A stretch of 64,000 nucleotides of DNA, taken from NCBI RefSeq assembly GCF_016127315.1, contig NZ_CP065997.1, forward strand, positions 496,001 to 560,000, read 5' to 3'. Of this stretch, positions 17,936 to 26,412 are shown piece by piece (the first letter of the stretch is position 1; each line of letters begins with the position of its first letter). The notes under the pieces were generated by a model. That model was not told where the DNA came from. It did not search any database and worked only from the letters and a program-made list of their open reading frames with translations. The position numbers and the translations under genes were made by a program. Source of the stretch: Achromobacter deleyi. Lineage in GTDB: Bacteria; Pseudomonadota; Gammaproteobacteria; Burkholderiales; Burkholderiaceae_B.

Positions 17936-18829
17936 ATGCACTTCGATCTCGCCGACCTACGCCTGTTCATCCACATCGCCGAATCCCCCAGCCTGACGCA
18001 GGCCGCCAAGCGGGCGCACCTGTCGCTGGCCGCCGTCAGCGTGCGGATCAAGGCGCTGGAGAACCAGCTCAACACCCGCCTGTTGTACCGCGACAGCCGC
18101 GGCGTGGAAATCACCCCCGCGGGCCAGCGGCTGTTGCAGCATGCGCGGGTCATCATGCGCCAGGTCGATCACCTGAAACACGATTTCCAGGAACAGGCCG
18201 ACGGCGACGCCGGCCATATCCGCATTTTCGCCAACACCACCGCGGTCACGGAATTCATGCCGGACATCCTGGCGCAGTTCCTGGCGGGCCATCCCGGCGT
18301 CACGATCGACCTGCAGGAACGCCTGACCCGCGACATCGTGCGCGGCGTGCTGGACGGCACCACCGACCTGGGCATCGTCGCCGGCCCGGTCGACGCCCCC
18401 GAATTGCAGACCATCCACTTCAGCACCGACCGGCTGGTGCTGGTGGTGCCCAACGGCCATGCGCTGCAGGACCAGGACAAGGTCAAGCTGGCCGACGCCG
18501 TGCGCTATCCGTTCATCACCATGCACGAGGGCTCGACCCTGGTGGCGTTCCTGCGCGACCAGCTCGAGCGCATCGGCCAGCGCCTGCCACAACGCATCCA
18601 GCTGTACAGCTTCGACTCGATCTGCCGCATGGTGCAGGCGGGCGTCGGCGTGGGCGTGATCCCCGACTCGGCCGCGCGCCGCTACGGCGCGGAAATGAAG
18701 CTGCGGGTGGTGGAGCTGGACGAGCCCTGGGTGGTGCGCGAGCGCAAGCTGCTGGTGCGCGACATCGACGCCCTGCCCGGCTGCGCCCGCGAGCTGATCG
18801 AGCAGATCCGGCAGCCGGCGGCCGCCTGA
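17936..18829 (+). CDS. LysR family transcriptional regulator
   Basis: A 297-residue regulator with an N-terminal winged helix-turn-helix (DLRLFIHIAESPSLTQAAKR, then HLSLAAVSVRIKALE) and a C-terminal periplasmic-binding-like effector domain starting near residue 92. It is divergent from the MaoC-CaiB-CitE operon, its most likely target, with a CoA-ester or dicarboxylate-type inducer inferred. It is clearly paralogous to the LysR at 29033-29932, sharing the TPAG, ANTTA and VAG blocks and the CRMV-AG-G segment. The ATG at 17936 gives the usual family start. Confidence 0.9.
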   Translation: MHFDLADLRLFIHIAESPSLTQAAKRAHLSLAAVSVRIKALENQLNTRLLYRDSRGVEITPAGQRLLQHARVIMRQVDHLKHDFQEQADGDAGHIRIFANTTAVTEFMPDILAQFLAGHPGVTIDLQERLTRDIVRGVLDGTTDLGIVAGPVDAPELQTIHFSTDRLVLVVPNGHALQDQDKVKLADAVRYPFITMHEGSTLVAFLRDQLERIGQRLPQRIQLYSFDSICRMVQAGVGVGVIPDSAARRYGAEMKLRVVELDEPWVVRERKLLVRDIDALPGCARELIEQIRQPAAA

Positions 18830-18898
18830 CGCGCGCTCGACCGGCGGCGCAAGGCGCAACGAACGCCTCCGCGCGCCCATACCGCGTCCTGGAACCTT

Positions 18899-18928
18899 GC
18901 CCACACCACAAGAAGCCTCGCGCAGCCC
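18899..18928. repeat. 30-nt element, copy 1 of 2, between convergent genes
   Basis: Matches 51942-51971 at 25 of 30 positions, including the uninterrupted core AAGAAGCCTCGC. Both copies lie between a plus-strand stop and the stop of a minus-strand gene, in the same orientation. No function is known to me; a 3'-end or terminator-like element is possible. Confidence 0.55.
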
Positions 18929-19729
18929 CTAGCGCCCGCTGAACGCCGGCGCGCGCTTCTGCGCGAAGGCGCGCATGCCTTCCAGGTAATCGTCGGTGTA
19001 GCCCAGCTCGCGCTGCAAGGCGCATTCCAGGTCGAACTGCCGCGCCAGCGTGTTGCCGCTGGAGGCATGCAGGGCGGCCTTGGTGGCGGCGTAGGCGCGG
19101 GTCGGTCCCGCCGCCAGCGTGGCGCGCGCGTCGGCCAGGGTCGCCGCCAGGTCAGCGTCCGGCACCACGCGCCAGATCAGGCCCCAGGCCTCGGCCTGGC
19201 GCGCGCTCACCGCTTCGCCGAACAGGGCCGCGCCCATGGCCCGCGCCGAGCCCACCAGGCGCGGCAGGAACCAGGTGCCGCCGGCGTCCGGCAGCAGGCC
19301 GATCTTGCTGAAGGCCTGGATGAAGCGCGCCGACTCCACCGCGAACACCACGTCGCACGCCAGCACCAGGCTGGCGCCGGCGCCGGCCGCCACGCCGTTC
19401 ATCACGCACACCACCGGCGCCGGCAGCGCGCGCAGCCGCATGATGAGCGGCTTGTACAGTTTTTCCAGGTTCTCGCTCAGGTCGCGGCGCGAGCCGTCCT
19501 CGGCCGGCTTGCGCTCGCCCAGGTCCTGGCCGGCGCAGAAGCCGCGGCCGGCGCCGGTCAGGATCACGCCGCGCAATCCGGCGTGCGCCTCCAGCGTGTC
19601 CAGCGCCCGCGCCAGCTCGGCGTGCATGACCGCGGTGAAGCTGTTCAGGCGCTCGGGGCGGTTGAGCGTGATGACGCCTACGCCCTGCTCCATCGTGAAG
19701 GTGATCTCGGTGTAGCGGTCGTCGCTCAT
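18929..19729 (-). CDS. Enoyl-CoA hydratase/isomerase, PaaG-like
   Basis: A 266-residue crotonase-fold enzyme. It closely follows PaaG-type isomerases: LNRPERLNSF, TGAGRGFCAGQDL (oxyanion hole), NGVAAGAGASL, and SKIGLLPDAGGTWFLPR, which retains the PaaG catalytic Asp. No other paa genes are nearby, so ring-1,2-epoxyphenylacetyl-CoA isomerisation is not implied; hydration or isomerisation of another acyl-CoA is more likely. It overlaps the upstream acyl-CoA dehydrogenase by 4 nt, forming a three-gene minus-strand operon. Confidence 0.87.
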   Translation of the reverse strand: MSDDRYTEITFTMEQGVGVITLNRPERLNSFTAVMHAELARALDTLEAHAGLRGVILTGAGRGFCAGQDLGERKPAEDGSRRDLSENLEKLYKPLIMRLRALPAPVVCVMNGVAAGAGASLVLACDVVFAVESARFIQAFSKIGLLPDAGGTWFLPRLVGSARAMGAALFGEAVSARQAEAWGLIWRVVPDADLAATLADARATLAAGPTRAYAATKAALHASSGNTLARQFDLECALQRELGYTDDYLEGMRAFAQKRAPAFSGR

Positions 19730-20838
19730 GCCAGTTCCTCCAGCACGGCCAATTGCTCGGCGCTGTCGCCCAGCAACAGGTCCGCCACCGTCAGGCGCTT
19801 GAAGTAGTCGCCGACCTCAAGTTCGTCCGTCATGCCCATGCCGCCGTGCAGCTGCACCGCCATCTGCGCCACCAGCCGGCCGGCGCGCGCGGTTTCCAGC
19901 TTGGCCGAGGCCAGCATGCGGCGGCGCCGCGCCGCGTCGGGCTCGGTCAGCGCGGCCACCGCCACGTAGGCCATCGACAGCGCCAATTCCTTGGCCACCA
20001 GCATCTCGGCCAGGCGATGTTGCAGCGCCTGGAACGAGGCCAGCGGCTGGCCGAACTGCTGGCGCGTCTTGAGATAGTCGACGGTGATCTCCAGCAACCG
20101 TTCCATCGCGCCCGCCGCATGGGCGCACAGCGCCGCCGTGCCCCATTGCAGCGCCTGCGCCAGGGCCGCGTCGCCCGCCTCGCCTTGCGCCAGCAAGGCG
20201 TCCGCGCCAAGCGGCACCGCGTCGAAATCCAGCCGCGCGCAGCGCGCGCCGTCCAGCGTCGGCGTGTCGGTGACGCGCACGCCCCTGGCATCCGCCGGCA
20301 CCGCCAGCAGCAGCGTGGCGCCGCTTTCGCCGCGCGCGTTCACCAGCCAGGCATGGGCCGCGGCGCCATGCCACACCAGGTGCTTGGCGCCGTCCAGGCG
20401 CCAGCCGCTGCCATCGCGCGTCGCGCGGCAGTCGCGCGGATCGGCCTGGTAGCGGCGCCCGGGCTCCTGGTACGCCACGCTGACCACCGTGTCGCCCGAG
20501 GCGATGCCCGGCAGCCAGCGGTCGCGCGCCGCATCGCCACACGCGCCGATCAGGGCCGCGCCCATCACGGCGCTGGCAATCACCGGCTCGGCCACCAGTC
20601 CGCGCCCCAGCTCCAGGTGCACCGGCAACAGGCTGGCCGGCACCTCGCCGAAACCGCCTGCTTCCTGCGGGATGTTCAGGCCCAGCACGCCCAGCTCGGC
20701 CAGCGCGCCCCACGCCGCCGGGTCCAGCCGGCCCGCGGTCTCGCGGGCGCGGCGCTGCGGCCGGGTCCATGCCTGGTCCACCAGGCGGCGCAGGCTGTCG
20801 GCCAGCATGCGCTGTTCTTCGGTATAGAGGAAATCCAT
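19726..20838 (-). CDS. Acyl-CoA dehydrogenase, short partner subunit
   Basis: A 370-residue acyl-CoA dehydrogenase family protein starting MDFLYTEEQRMLADSL. The N-terminal helical domain and middle beta domain are recognisable, and the C-terminal LHGGMGMTDELEVGDYFKRL matches the family. It lacks the YGGT-type C-terminal FAD/active-site block present in its neighbour. This pattern, a short and a full-length dehydrogenase encoded side by side, is typical of alpha2beta2 heteromeric steroid side-chain dehydrogenases. The start ATG is complementary to 20836-20838. Confidence 0.87.
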   Translation of the reverse strand: MDFLYTEEQRMLADSLRRLVDQAWTRPQRRARETAGRLDPAAWGALAELGVLGLNIPQEAGGFGEVPASLLPVHLELGRGLVAEPVIASAVMGAALIGACGDAARDRWLPGIASGDTVVSVAYQEPGRRYQADPRDCRATRDGSGWRLDGAKHLVWHGAAAHAWLVNARGESGATLLLAVPADARGVRVTDTPTLDGARCARLDFDAVPLGADALLAQGEAGDAALAQALQWGTAALCAHAAGAMERLLEITVDYLKTRQQFGQPLASFQALQHRLAEMLVAKELALSMAYVAVAALTEPDAARRRRMLASAKLETARAGRLVAQMAVQLHGGMGMTDELEVGDYFKRLTVADLLLGDSAEQLAVLEELA

Positions 20839-20869
20839 GCGTCGTGTTCCTTGCGGATGCGGGCCGGGC

Positions 20870-22060
20870 CTACAGGCCCAGCACCAGGCGGGCGATGATG
20901 CCCTTCTGCACTTCGGTGGTGCCGCCATAGATCGAGGTCTTGCGCATGTCGGCATAGCCGGCGCCCGAGGCCGCCGCCATCTCGGGGCCGGGGCCGTGGT
21001 AGTCGGCCTCGGCCAGCATCCATTCAGGGTCGTACGGCCAGGCGTCGGGGCCGGCGACTTCCATCTGCAGCATGGCCAGGTCCTGCTGGATCTCGGAGCC
21101 GCGGATCTTCAGCACCGAGGCTTCCGGACCGGGCGCGCCGCCGTTGCTGGCGGCCACGCGCAGCAGCAGCATTTCCAGCGCCATGATGTCGACCTCGATG
21201 CGCGAGATGCGGTCGCGCATGCGGCTGTCGGCCAGCAGCGGCCGGCCGTGCGAAGTGGCGCGCGCCGCCATGTCCTTGAGGATGCCGAGTTCGCGGTGGC
21301 AATGGCCCAGGCCGGCGATGCCGGTGCGTTCGTGGCCCAGCAGGTACTTGGCGTAGGTCCAGCCCTGGTTCTCCTCGCCCACCAGGTTGGCGGCCGGCAC
21401 CCGCACGTTCTCCAGCCAAACCTCGTTGACGTCGTGGCCGCCGTCGAGCGTGCGGATCGGGCGCACGGTCACGCCCGGCGCGCGCATGTCCAGCAGCAGC
21501 ATCGAGATGCCGCGCTGCGCGCGCGCCTCGGGATCGGTGCGCGCCAGGCAGAACATCCAGTCGGCGTATTGCGCCAGCGTGGTCCAGGTCTTCTGGCCGT
21601 TGACCACGTAGTCATCGCCGTCGCGCACCGCGCGGGTCTTGAGCGAGGCCAGGTCCGACCCCGAGCCCGGCTCGGAATAGCCCTGGCACCACCAGTCCTG
21701 CACCCGCGGCATGCGCGGCAGGAAGCGCGCCTGCTGGGCGGCGCTGCCGTACTTCATCAGCACCGGGCCGATCATGGACAGGCCGAACGGCAGCAGGCGC
21801 GGCGCCCCGGCCTTGAAGCACTCGACTTCGAAGATCAATCGCTCCAGCGCGTTCCAGCCGGTGCCGCCATGTTCGACCGGCCAGTTCGGCGCGCCCCAGC
21901 CCTGGTCGGCCAGGATGTTGTGCCAGCGCACGTAGTCGTCGCGTTCCAGCCGCTGGTGCCGGCGCACCTTGTCGCGGATGTCCCGCGGCAGCCGGTCGGC
22001 GGCGAACGCGCGCACCATTTCGCGGAACCGGATCTCTTCCGGCGTCCAGGTCAGATTCAT
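20870..22060 (-). CDS. Acyl-CoA dehydrogenase, long subunit
   Basis: A 396-residue flavoprotein that introduces an alpha-beta double bond into an acyl-CoA. It has CQGYSEPGSGSDLASLKTRA (substrate and FAD contacts), VNGQKTWTT, LLGHERTGIAGLG, and the C-terminal SIYGGTTEVQKGIIARL. A strong AGGAGG ribosome site precedes the ATG complementary to 22058-22060. It is the first gene of the minus-strand operon with the short dehydrogenase and the hydratase, and is divergent from the DUF35-thiolase operon. Confidence 0.9.
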   Translation of the reverse strand: MNLTWTPEEIRFREMVRAFAADRLPRDIRDKVRRHQRLERDDYVRWHNILADQGWGAPNWPVEHGGTGWNALERLIFEVECFKAGAPRLLPFGLSMIGPVLMKYGSAAQQARFLPRMPRVQDWWCQGYSEPGSGSDLASLKTRAVRDGDDYVVNGQKTWTTLAQYADWMFCLARTDPEARAQRGISMLLLDMRAPGVTVRPIRTLDGGHDVNEVWLENVRVPAANLVGEENQGWTYAKYLLGHERTGIAGLGHCHRELGILKDMAARATSHGRPLLADSRMRDRISRIEVDIMALEMLLLRVAASNGGAPGPEASVLKIRGSEIQQDLAMLQMEVAGPDAWPYDPEWMLAEADYHGPGPEMAAASGAGYADMRKTSIYGGTTEVQKGIIARLVLGL

Positions 22061-22254
22061 GGCCTACCTCCTTTGATGGGTATCTAGCCATGGCGACCGC
22101 GCGCCGGACAATCTGCGGTTGCGGAAGACCGGCTTTTGCCTCGGTGTAGGGCGTGGCACTACGGGCCGGCAAAAGGCCTGCTTCAGCAATGAAGAATGGC
22201 ACGGGCCGGCGCCAGCCCCGACACTGGCGGCTCATCCATCCGGAACCGCATGCA

Positions 22255-22653
22255 ATGACCGCAACCGACCCACGCGCCACCGAAGGCGTCGAGGCGCAAT
22301 ACCGCCAGGCGCTCAACCAGGGGCGCTTCCAGATCCAGCACTGCGATGCCTGCGATCGCGCGGTGTTCTATCCCCGCATGCTCTGCCCGCACTGCGGCGC
22401 CGAAGCGCTGTCGTGGAAGACGCCCGATGGCCGCGGCACCGTCTATTCCACCACCGTGGTGCGGCGCAAGCCCGAGGCGGGCGGCGACTACAACGTGGCG
22501 CTGGTCGACCTGGCCGAAGGCGTGCGCCTGATGAGCCGGGTCGAGGGCGTGGCGCCCGAGGCCGTGCGCATCGGCATGGCGGTGCGGGCCCAGGTGGCCA
22601 TGAAGGAAGGCCGCGGCCTGCTGGTCTTCGTGCCGAACAAGGAGGCGCAATGA
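22255..22653 (+). CDS. DUF35 zinc-ribbon/OB-fold protein
   Basis: A 132-residue protein with an N-terminal helix, a zinc ribbon (CDAC, then CPHC ten residues on) and a C-terminal OB-fold ending KEGRGLLVFVPN. DUF35 proteins partner thiolase-fold enzymes: for example ChsH2's DUF35 domain with the Ltp2 aldolase in steroid side-chain degradation. Its stop overlaps the thiolase-like gene (ATGA), supporting a complex. The ATG at 22255 is chosen over an earlier ATG at 22153 because the extra residues are unlike the family. Confidence 0.88.
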   Translation: MTATDPRATEGVEAQYRQALNQGRFQIQHCDACDRAVFYPRMLCPHCGAEALSWKTPDGRGTVYSTTVVRRKPEAGGDYNVALVDLAEGVRLMSRVEGVAPEAVRIGMAVRAQVAMKEGRGLLVFVPNKEAQ

Positions 22654-23822
22654 CGCTGAACGATCTGCGCGGCGCCGTCGCGGTGGCGGGCGTCGGCCAT
22701 GCCGGCCTGGGCCAGGCCAACGGCTACACCGAAATGGAAATCCTGGTACAGGCGGCGCAGCGCGCCGTGGCCGACGCCGGCCTGTCGATGCGCGACATCG
22801 ACGGCATCTGCACCGCCAGCGTGGCCGCGCCGATGTGGGCGATGCCCGTCATCGAGCACCTGGGCATCCGCCCCAGCTTCATCGACAGCACCATGCTGGG
22901 CGGCAGCAGCTTCGTGGCGCACCTGCTGCCGGCGCTGCACGCGCTGGCCTCGGGCCAATGCAACGCGGTGCTGGTCTGCTACGGCAGCACGCAGCGCACC
23001 TCGACGCTGAGCCGCGCCGAGATCGGCCGCGTGCGCAAGCAGTTCGATCCGCAGCCCTACGAGACGCCGTATGACCCGTTGAGCCCGCTGTCGTCCTATG
23101 CGCTGGCCGCTGCACGCCACATGCACCAGTACGGCACCCGCCGCGAGCACCTGGCGCAGGTCGCGCTGGCCGCCAACCAGTGGGCCCGGCTCAACCCCGA
23201 GGCCCAGCTGCGCGAACCGGCCACGCTGGAGCAGATCCTGGGCGCGCGCATGGTGTCCGATCCCCTGAGCGTGCGCGATTGCTGCCTGGTCACCGACGGC
23301 GCCGGCGCCTATGTGCTGGTGCGTGCCGACCGCGCCCGCGACCTGCCGCGCCCGCCGGTGTACGTGCTGGGCAACGCCACCGCCGTCTGGAACCGCCAGA
23401 TCTCGTCGATGGAGGACCTGACCGTCACCGCCGCCAGCGAATCGGGCCGCCGCGCCTACGCCATGGCGGGCGTCTCGGCCCGGGACATCGACGTGGTCGA
23501 GCTGTACGACGCCTTCACCATCAACACCCTGCTGTTCCTGGAAGACCTGGGCTTCTGCGCCAAGGGCGAGAGCAAGGACTTCATCGCCGGCGGCGCAATC
23601 GCCCCCGGCGGACGGCTGCCGGTCAACACCAACGGCGGCGGCCTGTGCTGCGTGCATCCGGGCATGTACGGCGTCTTCATCATGATCGAGGCCGTGCGGC
23701 AGTTGCGCGGCGAGGCCGGCGCGCGCCAGGTGGCCGGCGCCGAGCTGGCGCTGGTGCACGGCAACGGCGGCACGCTGTCCAGCCAGGCCACGGCCATCCT
23801 CGGCACCGCCGCCACGCTTTGA
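22650..23822 (+). CDS. Thiolase-fold SCP-x/Ltp2-like protein (probable aldolase)
   Basis: A 390-residue thiolase-superfamily protein of the non-specific lipid transfer (SCP-x) group. The position where thiolases carry the nucleophilic Cys reads MLGGSSFVAHLL, with no Cys. The C-terminal Cys-x-Gly is replaced by VHGNGGTLSS, while NTNGGGLCCVHPG with its His is kept. Loss of the thiolase nucleophile and pairing with DUF35 are features of Ltp2-type retro-aldolases that cleave beta-hydroxyacyl-CoAs, so C-C lyase activity is inferred rather than thiolysis. It overlaps the next gene by 1 nt (TGATG). Confidence 0.85.
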   Translation: MTLNDLRGAVAVAGVGHAGLGQANGYTEMEILVQAAQRAVADAGLSMRDIDGICTASVAAPMWAMPVIEHLGIRPSFIDSTMLGGSSFVAHLLPALHALASGQCNAVLVCYGSTQRTSTLSRAEIGRVRKQFDPQPYETPYDPLSPLSSYALAAARHMHQYGTRREHLAQVALAANQWARLNPEAQLREPATLEQILGARMVSDPLSVRDCCLVTDGAGAYVLVRADRARDLPRPPVYVLGNATAVWNRQISSMEDLTVTAASESGRRAYAMAGVSARDIDVVELYDAFTINTLLFLEDLGFCAKGESKDFIAGGAIAPGGRLPVNTNGGGLCCVHPGMYGVFIMIEAVRQLRGEAGARQVAGAELALVHGNGGTLSSQATAILGTAATL

Positions 23823-25360
23823 TGTCCGCCGCAGCAGCCATGTCGCACGCCCAACCGCTCACCCGCATCCACCAGCTGCTGGCCCGCCAGGCCAGCGTCC
23901 AGCCCGACGCCATCTGCCTGTACGAGGAAGGCGGCGGCATCCTGACCTATGCGCAACTGTGGCAGCGCGCCCAGGCCGCGGCCGGCTGGCTGGCGGCCGC
24001 AGGGGTCGAACCGGGCCATCGCGTGATGATGGTCGGCGAGAACTGCGCCGCCATGATCGTCGCGCTGTTCGGCTGCGGCCTTGTCGGCGCCTGGCCGGTG
24101 GGCGTGCACGCGCGCCTGTCGGCGCGCGAGATCGCCGCGATCGGCGCCCATGCGCAGCCCGAGGTCACGCTCTACACCAGCGGCGTCTCATCGGCGGCGG
24201 CGGCCCACGCCGAGGCGGCCGGCGCGCAACCGGCCGATGCCGCCGCCTGGGGTCCGGGCGTGCATGCGCGCCATGCGGACAACCCGACCCAGCCCGAGAC
24301 CGGCGACCAGGCCGCCGAAGTCGCCACCGTGATCTACACCTCCGGCACCACCGGCGCCCCCAAGGGAGTCATGGTGCCGCATCGCGGACTGCTGCACTTC
24401 GCCGGCGTCTCGGCCGCCTCACGCCGCCTGAGCCCACAGGACATCGGCTACGCCGCGCTGCCGCTGTCGCACATCTTCGGCATCGCCACCGTGCTGATGG
24501 CCACGCTGCATGCCGGCGCCGGCCTGGTGCTGCGCAGCCGCTTCGATCCCGCCGACGCCTTCAAGGCGCTGGCCCATCCCGGCGTCAGCATCCTGCAGGG
24601 CGTGCCGATCATGTTCAACCGCATGCTGGCGGCCGCGCCGCCGCGCAACACCCTGCGCGCGTCGGCGCTGCGCTATCTCTACACCGGCGGCGCGGCGCTC
24701 GACCCCACCCTCAAGCGCGACGCCGAACGCTACTTCGGCGTCGCCATGCACCACGGCTATGGCATCACCGAATACGCCGGCTCCATGTTCATCACCGACA
24801 TCGACGCGCCGCCGGCCGATTGCAGCGCCGGCTACGCCGTGGACGGCGTGCAGTTGCGCATCGGCGGTCCCGACGCCGACACGCCGCGGCCGGGTGAACG
24901 CGGCGACATCCTGATCCGCGGCCCCGGCGTGATGCTGGGCTACTACCGCGACCCGGCGCAGACCGCGCAGGCGCTGCTGCCTGGCGGCTGGCTCAATACC
25001 GGCGACATCGGCTACCTGGATGACCGCGGCGCGCTGTACATCGCCGGCCGCTCCAAGGACCTGATCATCCGTTCCGGCTTCAACGTCTACCCGATCGAGG
25101 TGGAGGCGGTCATCAACGCCTTCCCTGGCGTGCGCCTGTCGGCGGTGGTCGGCCGTCCCACCGAGGACCACAACGAGGAAGTCATCGCCTTCGTCGAGCC
25201 CCTGGCCGGCGCGCGACTGGACACCCACCTGCTGATGCTGCACCTGCGCGCCCAGCTGGCGCCGTACAAGCGGCCCGCGCAGATCCACTGCATCGACACG
25301 ATTCCCACCACCGTCAGCGGCAAGATCCTCAAGCAACCGCTGAAAGAAAGGCTGGCGTAG
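23822..25360 (+). CDS. Acyl-CoA ligase (AMP-forming, ANL superfamily)
   Basis: A 512-residue ligase that activates a carboxylic acid via an acyl-adenylate. It has the P-loop YTSGTTGAPKG, the aromatic HGYGITEYAG (A5), TGDIGYLDDRG (A7), GRSKDLIIRSGFNVYPIEVE (A8) and the catalytic lysine in TVSGKILKQPL (A10). The substrate is not apparent. It would supply the CoA ester for the flanking dehydrogenases, hydratase and aldolase. The first ATG overlaps the thiolase-like stop; a second ATG at 23840 is an alternative. Confidence 0.9.
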   Translation: MSAAAAMSHAQPLTRIHQLLARQASVQPDAICLYEEGGGILTYAQLWQRAQAAAGWLAAAGVEPGHRVMMVGENCAAMIVALFGCGLVGAWPVGVHARLSAREIAAIGAHAQPEVTLYTSGVSSAAAAHAEAAGAQPADAAAWGPGVHARHADNPTQPETGDQAAEVATVIYTSGTTGAPKGVMVPHRGLLHFAGVSAASRRLSPQDIGYAALPLSHIFGIATVLMATLHAGAGLVLRSRFDPADAFKALAHPGVSILQGVPIMFNRMLAAAPPRNTLRASALRYLYTGGAALDPTLKRDAERYFGVAMHHGYGITEYAGSMFITDIDAPPADCSAGYAVDGVQLRIGGPDADTPRPGERGDILIRGPGVMLGYYRDPAQTAQALLPGGWLNTGDIGYLDDRGALYIAGRSKDLIIRSGFNVYPIEVEAVINAFPGVRLSAVVGRPTEDHNEEVIAFVEPLAGARLDTHLLMLHLRAQLAPYKRPAQIHCIDTIPTTVSGKILKQPLKERLA

Positions 25361-25409
25361 GCGCGGCCCTGCTGTTCCGCTCCGCGACCGGCTCATTCCA
25401 CAAGGAGAC

Positions 25410-26393
25410 ATGAGCGTGAACATCAAGACCCTGCTCGCCGCGGCCGCCGCCGTGGCGGCCATGGCGACCGGCGCCAGCGCCGCCGCCGACAGCGCCTACC
25501 CCGACCGCCCCATCCGCCTGCTGGTGGGCTACGCCCCCGGCGGCCCCGTGGACACCACCGCGCGCGTCTTCGCCAAGTACCTGGGCGACAAGCTCGGCCA
25601 GGCGGTCGTGGTCGAGAACCGCGCCGGCGCCAGCGGCATGATCGCCTCCGACGCCACCGCCAAGGCGCCGCCCGACGGCTACCTGCTGGGCTTTGCCGCC
25701 AGCCCCACGCTGACCATGTCGCCGTTGGTCCAGCGCAGCACCCTGTTCGATCCGCGCAAGGACTTCTCGCTGATCGGCCTGGTGGTCGACTACGCCAACG
25801 TGCTGCTGATCGGCCCGCAAGCGCCGGCCAGGAGCGTGGGCGAACTGGTCGACTACGCCCGCGCCCACCCCGACGCCGTGTCGTTCGGCTCGGCCGGTAT
25901 CGGGGCGTCGAACCACCTGTCGGCCGAACTGCTGAAGAAGCAGGCCGGCGTGCCCATGCTGCACGTGCCCTATCGCGGCAATTCGCCGGCGATGATGGAC
26001 GTGGTCAGCGGCAAGATCACTTTCATGTTCGACATCACCAGCACCGCCATCCCGTTCATCAAGAGCGGCAAGGCGCGCGCGCTGGCCGTCACGTCGCGCA
26101 CCCGCAACCCCGAACTGCCCGACGTGCCCACCATGATCGAGGCCGGCATGAAGGACTACGAGGTGGTCGGCTGGTACGCGCTGGTCGGCCCGCGCAAGCT
26201 GCCCGACGCCGTGCAGGCGCGCCTGACCCGCGCGCTGTCCGAGGTCTCGCGGGATCCCGCCTTCCGCCGCGCCATGACCGACGGCGGCTACAGCATCAAC
26301 ACCGGCGACGCCGCCGCCCTGCAACAGCGCATCGACCGCGAATACGCCTTGTGGGCCGATGTGATCCAGAGCGCCAACATCCAGGCCAACTGA
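25410..26393 (+). CDS. Bug/TctC family periplasmic solute-binding protein
   Basis: A 327-residue extracytoplasmic binding protein of the tripartite tricarboxylate transporter family. It has a Sec signal peptide (AAAAAVAAMATGASAAADS), then YPDRPIRLLVGYAPGGPVDTTAR and a VVENRAGASGM block typical of Bug proteins. No TctA/TctB membrane genes are adjacent; such orphan receptors are very numerous in Bordetella relatives. An AAGGAGA ribosome site precedes the ATG. It may bind the acid activated by the upstream ligase. Confidence 0.9.
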   Translation: MSVNIKTLLAAAAAVAAMATGASAAADSAYPDRPIRLLVGYAPGGPVDTTARVFAKYLGDKLGQAVVVENRAGASGMIASDATAKAPPDGYLLGFAASPTLTMSPLVQRSTLFDPRKDFSLIGLVVDYANVLLIGPQAPARSVGELVDYARAHPDAVSFGSAGIGASNHLSAELLKKQAGVPMLHVPYRGNSPAMMDVVSGKITFMFDITSTAIPFIKSGKARALAVTSRTRNPELPDVPTMIEAGMKDYEVVGWYALVGPRKLPDAVQARLTRALSEVSRDPAFRRAMTDGGYSINTGDAAALQQRIDREYALWADVIQSANIQAN

Positions 26394-26412
26394 CTCACAC
26401 AGGAACCCGCCT

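Noticed and set aside
18929..19729. Phenylacetate (paa) degradation gene cluster
   Set aside because: The enoyl-CoA hydratase is PaaG-like, but no paaABCDE, paaK or paaZ is nearby.
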